A stretch of 64,000 nucleotides of DNA, taken from positions 6,866,001 to 6,930,000 of the forward strand of contig NZ_CP108568.1 of assembly GCF_036010485.1 (NCBI RefSeq), written 5' to 3'. Positions 1-6,848 of the stretch are shown here, in pieces. The notes beneath the pieces were generated by a model. That model did no database searches. It had not been told where the DNA came from and worked only from the letters and a program-made list of their open reading frames with translations. This stretch comes from Streptomyces sp. NBC_01198 (GTDB taxonomy: Bacteria > Actinomycetota > Actinomycetes > Streptomycetales > Streptomycetaceae). The position numbers and the translations under genes are program-made. The stretch's first letter is position 1; the number at the start of each line of letters is the position of its first letter.

Positions 1-386
1 TGCACGCCCCGCTCGGCACCCCTTACCACGCGTCGGGCAGCCACTGGGCAAGCGGCTACCACACCGGGATGGACTTCCTGGTCCCGACCGGCACCGCCGT
101 GCACTCGGTCGCCGCGGGCAAGGTCGTCACGGCCGGCTGGGGCGGCTCGTACGGCTACCAGGTGGTGATCCGGCACGCGGACGGCCACTACAGCCAGTAC
201 GGCCACCTGTCGCAGATCTCGGTCAAGGCCGGCCAGCACGTCAACGAGGGCCAGCGGATCGCCCGCTCCGGCTCGACCGGGAACGTCACGGGGCCGCACC
301 TGCACTTCGAGATCAGGACCGGGCCGGTCTACGGCGACGACATCGACCCGCTGCGTTACCTGCGCGCCCACGGCGTGTCGGTCTGA
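1..386 (+). CDS. M23-family peptidoglycan endopeptidase, C-terminal part (5' truncated by window edge)
   Basis: The reading frame is open from base 3 and continues upstream of the window, so only about the last 127 residues are visible. They form an almost complete LytM/M23 zinc endopeptidase fold: the H-x-G-x-D-F motif (HTGMDF, bases 60-77) supplies the first His and Asp zinc ligands, and HLHFE (bases 298-312) gives the HxH motif with the third ligand. The segment between them (GYQVVIRHADG, YGHLS) is typical of the family. Such enzymes cleave peptide cross-links in peptidoglycan outside the membrane and in streptomycetes are usually secreted. The N-terminus (signal peptide, possibly LysM or coiled coil) lies outside the window. 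The gene is convergent with the PAP2 gene 45 bp downstream. Family assignment is secure; the exact substrate is unknown. Confidence 0.93.
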   Translation, partial: HAPLGTPYHASGSHWASGYHTGMDFLVPTGTAVHSVAAGKVVTAGWGGSYGYQVVIRHADGHYSQYGHLSQISVKAGQHVNEGQRIARSGSTGNVTGPHLHFEIRTGPVYGDDIDPLRYLRAHGVSV

Positions 387-431
387 CCGCCGGACCGGCC
401 CGCGTGGGCCGCCGGGACCGCAGGGCCGGGG

Positions 432-1103
432 TCAGTCCGCCGGAGGCGCCGGATCCGCCATGCGGTCCGCGTAGCCGGTCAGCGGCGGCAGCAGGGCGGC
501 GAGCCAGCACGCGGCGAACAGCCAGCCGCCGACCACGTCGGACGGCCAGTGCACGCCCAGATAGACCCGCGTGCAGCCGACCGCCAGCGCGAGCAGGCCG
601 CAGAGCGCGGCCAGCGAACGCCCCGGCGCGCCGGGCCACGCCCGCAGCAGGCCCCAGGCGAGCAGCGCGGCGGCCATCGCGCTGGACGCGGTGTGCCCGG
701 AGGGGAAGGAGTGGCCCGCCACGTGCACGGCCCAGTCCGCGGCGGGCGGCCTGGCCCGGTGCAGCGCCGTCGAGAGCGCGGTGCGCAGTGACTGGCCGAA
801 GAGCAGGACCGCCACGGCGAGCAGCGCCACCACCAGTCGCCGCCGCACGGTGGTCCGGCCGGCGGCCAGCCAGCCGCCGAGCCCGGCGGCCAGGTAGGGG
901 TAGGGTCCGGTGCCCGCGTCGGTGACCACCCGGGCCGTGGTGGCGGCGTCGTGCGGACGGTGCGCGACCGACCAGCGGTGCGGACCGGTGTCGAAGCCGT
1001 AGGGGGTGCCGTGCCGGGCCAGCACCAGCCAGGCCAGCAGGGCGAAGGCGGCGGCGAGCAGGGCGGGCGGCAGCAGCCGGGACCGGTTCAGGCGGGCGGT
1101 CAT
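432..1103 (-). CDS. PAP2-family membrane phosphatase (possible undecaprenyl-diphosphate phosphatase)
   Basis: A 223-residue integral membrane protein with about six hydrophobic segments. The three lipid-phosphatase motifs are present: RARPP at residues 116-120, PSGH at 134-137 and a final R179-x5-H185-x3-D189, so the catalytic histidines and phosphate-binding arginines are intact. Family members dephosphorylate phosphatidic acid, phosphatidylglycerophosphate or undecaprenyl diphosphate on the outer membrane face. A role in recycling the lipid carrier is attractive because a CTAC-N6-GTAG operator lies 61 bp upstream of the start, and the same operator type precedes uppP at 14.0 kb. The ATG at 1103 is followed by a good N-terminal transmembrane segment. 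Substrate cannot be decided from sequence. Confidence 0.88.
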   Translation of the reverse strand: MTARLNRSRLLPPALLAAAFALLAWLVLARHGTPYGFDTGPHRWSVAHRPHDAATTARVVTDAGTGPYPYLAAGLGGWLAAGRTTVRRRLVVALLAVAVLLFGQSLRTALSTALHRARPPAADWAVHVAGHSFPSGHTASSAMAAALLAWGLLRAWPGAPGRSLAALCGLLALAVGCTRVYLGVHWPSDVVGGWLFAACWLAALLPPLTGYADRMADPAPPAD

Positions 1104-1163
1104 CGCGCGGGTGGCCCCTTCCCCCGGTAGCGGGCGCGCGGCCGTGCGCGCGGCCGCGGCGCT

Positions 1164-1189
1164 GAGTGACTACAGATCTGTAGTCACTC
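1164..1189. promoter_or_regulatory. Perfect 26-bp palindromic operator (BlaI/MecI-like TACA...TGTA dyad)
   Basis: A perfect dyad: each half reads GAGTGACTACAGA from the outside in. The core CTAC (1170-1173), six bases, GTAG (1180-1183) resembles operators of BlaI/MecI-type winged-helix repressors, which recognise TACA/TGTA half-sites. It lies 61-86 bp upstream of the PAP2 start and just downstream of the aldo/keto reductase stop. It has no T-tract, so a terminator role is less likely. The cognate repressor is not in the window. Confidence 0.6.
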
Positions 1190-1214
1190 TACGCCGCGGG
1201 CCGGCACCTCGACG

Positions 1215-2219
1215 CTACGGGCGGGACGTCGGGACGTTCTCGTGCACCTTGAGCGGGTCGGTCACCGCGACCGGCTCCAGGATCCGCTCGATCGTCGCCA
1301 TCACCTCGGCGTCCAGCCGGACGCCGGAGGCCTTGGCGTTCTCCGCCACCTGCTCGGGGCGGGACGCGCCGACGATCGCCGCGGAGACGTTGCTGTTCTG
1401 CAGCACCCAGGCGACCGCGAGCTGCGCGAGCGACAGTCCGGCGTCGGCAGCCAGCGGCTTGAGCTCCTGGACCCGCTCCAGCAGATCGTCCCGCATCCAG
1501 CGGCCGATCATGTTGGCGCCGCCCTTGTCGTCGGTGGCCCGCGAGCCGGCCGGCGGCTGCTGCCCCGGCAGGTACTTGCCGGTGAGCACACCCTGGGCGA
1601 TCGGCGAGAACACGACCTGGCCCAGGCCCAGTTCCTCCGAGGTCGGGACGACCTCGCCCTCGATGATCCGCCACAGCGCGGAATACTGCGGCTGGTTGGA
1701 CACCAGCGGTATCCGCAGCTCGCGGGCCAGCGCGTGGGCGCGGCGGATCTGGTCCGCGGTCCACTCCGAGACGCCGATGTAGTGCGCCTTGCCCGAGTGC
1801 ACGACGTCGGCGAAGGCCTCCATCGTCTCTTCCAGCGGCGTGAACCGGTCGTAGCGGTGCGCCTGGTAGAGGTCGACGTGGTCGGTCTGCAGTCGGCGCA
1901 GCGAGTTGTCTATCGACTCCATTATGTGCTTGCGCGACAGGCCCCGGTCGTTGTGACCGGGGCCTGTCGGCCAGAAGACCTTGGTGAAGATCTCCAGGCC
2001 CTCGCGGCGCTCGCTCTTCAGTGCCCGGCCGAGTACGGACTCGGCGCGGGTCTGCGCGTAGACGTCGGCGGTGTCGAAGGTGGTGATGCCGACGTCCAGG
2101 GCGGCCCGGACGCACGCGGTCGCCGCGTCCTCCTCGACCTGGGAGCCGTGGGTGAGCCAGTTTCCGTAGGCGATCTCGCTGACGATCAGGCCGCTGCGGC
2201 CGAGGTGACGGTATTCCAT
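1215..2219 (-). CDS. Aldo/keto reductase
   Basis: A 334-residue cytosolic (alpha/beta)8-barrel oxidoreductase, probably NADPH-dependent. The catalytic tetrad is visible as Asp49 and Tyr54 (FDTADVY), Lys80 (FTKV) and His121 (QAHRY). The C-terminal cofactor region (AIVGASRPEQVAEN) is conserved. The full-length match and the LGRSGLIVSEI start resemble the AKR group that includes potassium-channel beta-subunit-like reductases. I chose ATG at 2219 because AAGG sits about 9 bases upstream; an in-frame TTG at 2225 would leave almost no spacing. The gene stands alone between the GH87 gene and the operator of the PAP2 gene. The substrate is unknown. Confidence 0.92.
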   Translation of the reverse strand: MEYRHLGRSGLIVSEIAYGNWLTHGSQVEEDAATACVRAALDVGITTFDTADVYAQTRAESVLGRALKSERREGLEIFTKVFWPTGPGHNDRGLSRKHIMESIDNSLRRLQTDHVDLYQAHRYDRFTPLEETMEAFADVVHSGKAHYIGVSEWTADQIRRAHALARELRIPLVSNQPQYSALWRIIEGEVVPTSEELGLGQVVFSPIAQGVLTGKYLPGQQPPAGSRATDDKGGANMIGRWMRDDLLERVQELKPLAADAGLSLAQLAVAWVLQNSNVSAAIVGASRPEQVAENAKASGVRLDAEVMATIERILEPVAVTDPLKVHENVPTSRP

Positions 2220-2263
2220 GGTCAAGGACCTTAATCGCCACCTCGGCGCGCGGTGAAGGCGGC

Positions 2264-4711
2264 CTAGGAGGTGTAGGCCTCCAGTTCGGAGAGCTGGGCG
2301 GCGGGCCAGCCGGTGTTGCCGGTGACGGTGAGCCGCAGGTGGCGGGTGCTTGTGGGGGTCAGGGTGATGGTGGCGGTGTTGCCGGTGGCGGGGTTGAGGG
2401 TGTAGCCGGCGGAGGCCTTCAGGGTGGTCCAGGTGCTGTTGTCGGTGGAGCCCTGGACGGAGAGGGTCTCGGTGCGGGTGGCCCAGGCGGTGGCGGGGGG
2501 CAGTTTGATCACGAGGCGGCCGACGGTCTTCGCGGCGCCGAGGTCGACGGTCAGTGACTGGGGGAAGGCGTTGTTGGTGGATTCCCAGTAGGTGTTGGCG
2601 TTGCCGTCGACGGTGTTGCCCGCGGTGTAGACGTCGGCGTGGCCGGTGTCACTGGCCGGACGGCCCAGCGCCAGGTTCCCGCTGGCGGGGGTGGTCGGCG
2701 GGGTCGTCGGGGGAGTGGTGGGAGGCGTCGTCGGCGGGGTGGTGGGGGGAGTGGTCGGCGGGGTGGTGCTGCCGCCGGTGGTGCCGCCGCTGCCGCCGGT
2801 GGGCACACCGCCGTTGGTCCAGATCGGTGCGGGCCAGGTGCCGGTGCAGGTCTGGCCGGTGTTCCAGCCGGAGTTGCCGCCGCCGTCGGTGATCTGCAGG
2901 CTGGTGCCGACGCAGTTGTGGATCGGGGTCGCGGCCTGGCCGATGTGCTTGGCGGTGACGTTGACGAAGGTCATCTGCGCCGCGGCCTGCGCCTGGATGG
3001 CGTAGGTGCCGGCCCCGTCGATGTTGACGTTCTTCATCGTGACGCCGGTGACGCCGGTCTCGATGGACTGGATCGCCTCGTAGGAGCTGTCGAGGATGTC
3101 GGTGTCGCTGATCTGGATGTTCGCGTTGACCTGGCCCTGGAGGCCGTCGAACCAGATGGCGCCGACGCCGAACTGCCAGTTGTAGTCGCTGTTCCCGGTC
3201 CTGATCAGGGTGTTGCGGGCCGCGGTGATGGTGCCCGCGACCGCGGTGCCGGCGCCGGCGTTGACGCCCGGGTAGCGGTTGGCGATGTGCAGGCCGCCGC
3301 CGTTGGTGATGGTGTCGGCCATGACGTTGTCGGACAGGTTGAAGTCCTTGCCGCCGTAGGTGACGATGTTGTTCGCCAGGATCGGCAGCACCACCGTGTT
3401 GTGGTCGAAGCTGTCGTTGACGTTCGGCTGGTTCTCCGGCCAGCCCGCCAGGCCGTCGTCACCGGTGTTGCGCACGAAGGTGTTGGTCACCGTCGAGTTG
3501 GTCACGCCGATGTGGAAGTTGACGCCGTCGGCGGTGGTGTCCAGGATGCGGCTGTTCTTGATGGTGAAGTGGTCCATCGGACCGTCCATCCAGGCGCCGA
3601 CCTTGACGTGCTGGATCCACAGGTCGTCCACCGTCGAGTTCGACATCGCGCCGCCGAGCCCGTTGACCTGGTCGTCGTCGACCCGCTCCTGGATGTCGCC
3701 GATGATGGCGAAGTCCTTGAGGTTCACGTTCTTGCTCGGGCCGCCCTGGTTGACGTACTTCCCGTAGAAGCCCGCCGCGTTGGCCCGGTTCACCGGGTCG
3801 CGGCCGCCGAAGACGGTGTACCAGGGGCCGGCCCCCTGGACGGTGACGCCGTCGACGATGACGTGGCTGTAGAGCGTGTAGGTGCCCTGCGGGACGTAGA
3901 CGACCTTGCCCTGCGCCTTGCCCGCGTCGACCGCCGCCTGCATCTTCGCGGTGGAGTCGGTGGCGCCGCTCGGGTCGACGCCGTAGTCGGCGACCGCGTC
4001 GATGGCCCCCGAGGGCTTGCCGATCGCGGCGCCGACCTGCTCGAAGTCGGCCAGGTCGATGGTGAAGGTCGGTGACTGGGCGGTCGAGGTCACCTGCACC
4101 CGGATCTTGGTGCCCGCCGGGTAGGTGCTCGCGAACTTCGTCCGGGCCTCGTCGTAGAAGTGGTGCGGGTTGCTGTCGCCCGGGTTGTTGTTGAACGGAT
4201 AACCCCCGTAGTACCAGCTGTACTTGGAGGTGACCGGCAGCGTCTTCACGGACTGCCCGTTGGCCTGGACGTCCAGCGTGGCGTTCCGGCCCTTGCCGTC
4301 TGCGGAGTCCGGCAGGCTGTAGCGCAGCGACATCGCGTTCGCCGGCGCGGTCAGCGTGAACTCCACGTACTGGCCGACCGCGTTGAGGGTGACCGCCTGG
4401 CGGCCGGAGGCCTCGGACGGCAGGCGGCCGTACAGCCGGTCGGGACCGATCAGCGTGCCGTTGGTGCTCGCGTACTCCGCCTCCAGCTCCTTGAACGGCA
4501 CGTTCGCGCCGCGGCCGGAGATGCCGACGGGTGAGGGGGCGGGGACTCCGCCGGCGGCGTGCGCGGTGGGGGCGCTCACCAGGGTGACGGCGGTCAGCGC
4601 GGCGGCGCCCGCCACCGCGAAGGACAGGACCGCCGCCATTCCGCGGCGTCCGATCCGCCGGCGTCGGGGGGTCGGGGGAGTCGGCTGAGGGCTGTGCGGT
4701 GGGTGCGACAC
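2264..4711 (-). CDS. Secreted GH87-type alpha-1,3-glucanase (mutanase/mycodextranase family) with C-terminal discoidin domain
   Basis: An 815-residue secreted protein. The GTG at 4711 has AAGGA upstream and is followed by an arginine-rich n-region, a hydrophobic core and an AHA-A cleavage site around residue 50. Domains in order: CBM35-like beta-sandwich (about 65-220), right-handed beta-helix (about 230-630), a TPP-repeat linker and a discoidin/F5-8C (CBM32-like) domain (about 680-815). In the helix, ADGVN and GDDG place Asp395, Asp418 and Asp419 at offsets 0, +23 and +24, the spacing of the three catalytic aspartates known for GH87 alpha-1,3-glucanases. The expected job is hydrolysis of fungal cell-wall alpha-1,3-glucan. 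A second GH87-like protein lies at 54.7 kb. A longer frame from 5080 exists, but its extra part looks like untranslated leader. Confidence 0.85.
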   Translation of the reverse strand: MSHPPHSPQPTPPTPRRRRIGRRGMAAVLSFAVAGAAALTAVTLVSAPTAHAAGGVPAPSPVGISGRGANVPFKELEAEYASTNGTLIGPDRLYGRLPSEASGRQAVTLNAVGQYVEFTLTAPANAMSLRYSLPDSADGKGRNATLDVQANGQSVKTLPVTSKYSWYYGGYPFNNNPGDSNPHHFYDEARTKFASTYPAGTKIRVQVTSTAQSPTFTIDLADFEQVGAAIGKPSGAIDAVADYGVDPSGATDSTAKMQAAVDAGKAQGKVVYVPQGTYTLYSHVIVDGVTVQGAGPWYTVFGGRDPVNRANAAGFYGKYVNQGGPSKNVNLKDFAIIGDIQERVDDDQVNGLGGAMSNSTVDDLWIQHVKVGAWMDGPMDHFTIKNSRILDTTADGVNFHIGVTNSTVTNTFVRNTGDDGLAGWPENQPNVNDSFDHNTVVLPILANNIVTYGGKDFNLSDNVMADTITNGGGLHIANRYPGVNAGAGTAVAGTITAARNTLIRTGNSDYNWQFGVGAIWFDGLQGQVNANIQISDTDILDSSYEAIQSIETGVTGVTMKNVNIDGAGTYAIQAQAAAQMTFVNVTAKHIGQAATPIHNCVGTSLQITDGGGNSGWNTGQTCTGTWPAPIWTNGGVPTGGSGGTTGGSTTPPTTPPTTPPTTPPTTPPTTPPTTPASGNLALGRPASDTGHADVYTAGNTVDGNANTYWESTNNAFPQSLTVDLGAAKTVGRLVIKLPPATAWATRTETLSVQGSTDNSTWTTLKASAGYTLNPATGNTATITLTPTSTRHLRLTVTGNTGWPAAQLSELEAYTS

Positions 4712-4772
4712 AGGCAGATCCTTGCGGCTCGGGGGTGGGGGGATGCGGAAGCGCCCGGCCGGGGCGCTGGAG

Positions 4773-4801
4773 AGACTACGAGCGTCACCGCAGTAAGTCC
4801 A
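4773..4801 (-). promoter_or_regulatory. Predicted sigma70-type promoter of the GH87 gene
   Basis: Read on the minus strand: -35 TGGACT (4796-4801), a 17-bp spacer and -10 TAGTCT (4773-4778), ending about 60 bp before the GTG start. The spacing is right but the hexamers are only moderately conserved. Confidence 0.4.
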
Positions 4802-4808
4802 TGAGTCT

Positions 4809-4834
4809 GCGCAAAACAGCGATGGTTCTTCGCA
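4809..4834. promoter_or_regulatory. Motif shared with the other GH87 gene (copy 1)
   Basis: The plus strand carries GCA-A-AACA-G-CGATGG-T-TCT-T-CG. About 19 of 26 positions match the sequence at 54559-54584, upstream of the second GH87-like gene. It lies 98-123 bp before this start, abutting the predicted -35. It also holds an imperfect inverted repeat (TGCGCAAAA / TTCTTCGCA). It is a candidate binding site for a common regulator. Confidence 0.4.
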
Positions 4835-4958
4835 ATATTCACGACATCCAACCGTCATGGACGGGGCGGAAGTCAGTGATTTCCCGACCGTCCCGGACGG
4901 TGAGGGCGGCTGGCCACCGGACGCCCCGGGACAGCTGGGACGGCTGGGACTGACGAGG

Positions 4959-5615
4959 TCAGCGGGTCCGGCGCGGGGAGGCCAGCAGGAACGGCGCACC
5001 CCCGCGGGCGCGGTGCTCGGTGCACTGCCAGCCGTACCGCCCGAGCAGGTCGGCGCACCGGGCGAGCGCCCGCGCGGCACCCTCCTGATCGGCCGTGCCG
5101 CGCCAGGCGACCTCGGGCAGACCGTCCTGCCCGCCGGCCGTCACCGCGTAGCCGGTGCCCCCGGCCCCGGCCGGCGGGCAGCCGCCGGCCTCCAGGGCCA
5201 GCGCCACCGCGTGCACGGCGCGGTCCCGCTCCCAGGGGGCCGGCACGTCCGTCGCGCCGTCCAGCAACAGCGCCCGGATGCGCAGCAGGCCCTCCCACGC
5301 GGTCGCCACCTCGGCGGCCCGCCGCGCCCCGCCGGGCGGCACCGCCCCGGTGCCGTCGTCCGCGGTGAAGGCGTCCGCGGCCGGCGCCGGCCGGCCGGTC
5401 GGCGGCACCTCGGGCCGTCCCGCCGTCAGATCGGCCCGCAGCCGCAGCCCTTGGGGCGAGAGGTAGTACCCGTGGTGCCCGGCGCGGCCGTGCGGCACCG
5501 CGAGCCCGCGGGCGACCAGTGCGGCGCACACGTCGGTCCTGGCGGCCAGCCGCCCGGTCGCGGGGTCGGAGCCCGTGACCGCCCGCCGCTGGGCGGCGGT
5601 CAGGGCGCTGCTCAC
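4959..5615 (-). CDS. Hypothetical protein with winged-helix-like N-terminus
   Basis: A 218-residue soluble protein that I do not recognise as a named family. The GTG at 5615 is chosen because GGAGGA lies a few bases upstream; a longer frame to 5669 lacks a better site. The first 65 residues (LTAAQRRAVTGSDPATGRL..LVARGLAV..GYYLSPQGLRLRADL) read like a small winged-helix or phage-repressor-type fold. Then comes an Ala/Gly/Pro-rich stretch and a helical C-terminal half with AARALARCADLLGRYGWQ near the end. There is no signal peptide or membrane segment. It precedes the GH87 gene on the same strand, but a 247-bp gap with its own promoter separates them, so no operon is implied. Confidence 0.6.
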   Translation of the reverse strand: MSSALTAAQRRAVTGSDPATGRLAARTDVCAALVARGLAVPHGRAGHHGYYLSPQGLRLRADLTAGRPEVPPTGRPAPAADAFTADDGTGAVPPGGARRAAEVATAWEGLLRIRALLLDGATDVPAPWERDRAVHAVALALEAGGCPPAGAGGTGYAVTAGGQDGLPEVAWRGTADQEGAARALARCADLLGRYGWQCTEHRARGGAPFLLASPRRTR

Positions 5616-5826
5616 ACCGGTCCTCCTCCCGCGCTGTCGTCCTCGCACCGTACCCCGGGCCACCGACATCCCCTGACGGTGATAACTCCGCTGAATTCGC
5701 TACGGAATACGTAAGGGCGCCGCCCGGTGAATGTGCGCCGGAGGGCAAGGTGTAACGTCCCGGTCCCACGGTAATTCGGCGGGCGGGGTCGTACGGGACG
5801 AAGTCCGGTCAGTAATGGGAGGGTTC

Positions 5827-6477
5827 ATGAGATTGACGGTTCAGGGCCGCAGGAGATCCGCGGCCATCGCGGCGACCGGAATGGCCGCCATGATCGGTAC
5901 GGTGCTCATGGCCGGTCCGGCCTCGGCGCACACGCCCGTCTGGTCGGTCACCTGTGACTCGGTGAAGGTCGACCTGACGAGCTACAACACCAGCCACGAC
6001 ATCCACAATTCGGTGACGCTCAGCATCGTCGGCGGCGAGGGCGCGCTGGCCGACAACCAGGACTTCGGCGGCAGCTTCCACTTCAAGGACGCGCTGCCCC
6101 CGCACGACAGCCCGATCAGCGTCCGCCTGGTGGTCAAGGCCGGCGACAACGCGAAGTACAACGTCGACGAGACCAAGGTCTCGCCGGTCTGCGACAAGCC
6201 GTCCAGCCCGCCGGTGACGCCGACCACCACCCCGCCGGCCTCGCCGTCCAGCACTGCGGCGACCACCGCGCCGCCCGAGACGACCGCGCCGGCCACCACC
6301 ACCGCGGCCGCCCCCGTGGTCGCGGACACCACCTCCGCGGCTGGCACCGGGGACCTGGCGGAGACCGGTAGCTCCAGCGCCACGCCGATGATCGCGGGTA
6401 TCGCCGTGGCCGTCGTGGTCGCGGGCGGCGGCCTGGTGTTCTGGACCCGCAAGCGCGGCTCCTCGGCCCACCGCTGA
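5827..6477 (+). CDS. Secreted cell-wall protein with LAETG sortase signal
   Basis: A 216-residue precursor: signal peptide ending near ASA-H (about residue 37), an all-beta domain of about 90 residues with two Cys that probably pair (VTCDSVKV and SPVCDK), a Thr/Pro/Ala-rich wall-spanning linker, then LAETG at residues 177-181, a hydrophobic helix and a short basic tail (RKRGSSAHR). LAXTG is the motif used by class E sortases of streptomycetes, as for long chaplins. The protein is therefore expected to be covalently attached to peptidoglycan on the aerial or vegetative surface. GGGAGG lies 3 bases before the chosen ATG at 5827; the upstream ATG at 5815 overlaps this site and is unlikely. The function of the N-terminal domain is unknown. 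Confidence 0.85.
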   Translation: MRLTVQGRRRSAAIAATGMAAMIGTVLMAGPASAHTPVWSVTCDSVKVDLTSYNTSHDIHNSVTLSIVGGEGALADNQDFGGSFHFKDALPPHDSPISVRLVVKAGDNAKYNVDETKVSPVCDKPSSPPVTPTTTPPASPSSTAATTAPPETTAPATTTAAAPVVADTTSAAGTGDLAETGSSSATPMIAGIAVAVVVAGGGLVFWTRKRGSSAHR

Positions 6478-6848
6478 CCGTCCCCGCGGGGCCGGCGGTA
6501 GGGCCGGCCCGCGCGGCCGGACACGCTCGACCGGGGAATGCGCCACCGATTCGTGGCGCATTCCCCGGAAAAGCCGATCACGCCGACCGCGGGCCGAAGG
6601 GCGCCCGGCGGAATTCCTTGATCGAACAATCCGGACGCCGATCCACCAGGCATTCGCCGCCGCGGTGGAGATCAACCAGCCGCACAATTCCCCGACTTGC
6701 GGGATTGCGCCGCGTGATCACCCCCGCCGGGCCCGCCGGCCGGCCGCACCGCCGACCGGCGACGCGGCGGGCGTGCGCGCCGGCCGCCGCGGAGTACGCC
6801 CTGCCGGGCGGACCGCTCCATGGGCCGGACACGGCCTAGGATCGGGGG
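6478..6848 (+). other. Intergenic region with strong terminator, otherwise no gene seen
   Basis: After the LAETG gene the region holds one strong hairpin (listed separately). No convincing ORF or RNA gene was found in the rest. TAGGAT at 6837-6842 could be a -10 box only 6 bases before the next ATG, which would make that mRNA leaderless; no good -35 is visible. Confidence 0.4.
6531..6568 (+). terminator. Strong hairpin terminator
   Basis: A perfect 16-bp stem (6531-6546 with 6553-6568) closes a 6-base loop, about 55 bp after the LAETG-protein stop. No long T-run follows, as is common in high-GC actinomycetes. Confidence 0.75.

Noticed and set aside
1164..1189. Palindrome as terminator of the aldo/keto reductase gene
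   Set aside because: The stem is only moderately GC-rich and has no T-tract, and its core recurs before uppP, favouring an operator.
4712..5080. N-terminal extension of the GH87 protein to 5080
   Set aside because: The extension lacks homology-like features, would bury the signal peptide and overlaps the predicted promoter; GTG 4711 has a good ribosome-binding site.
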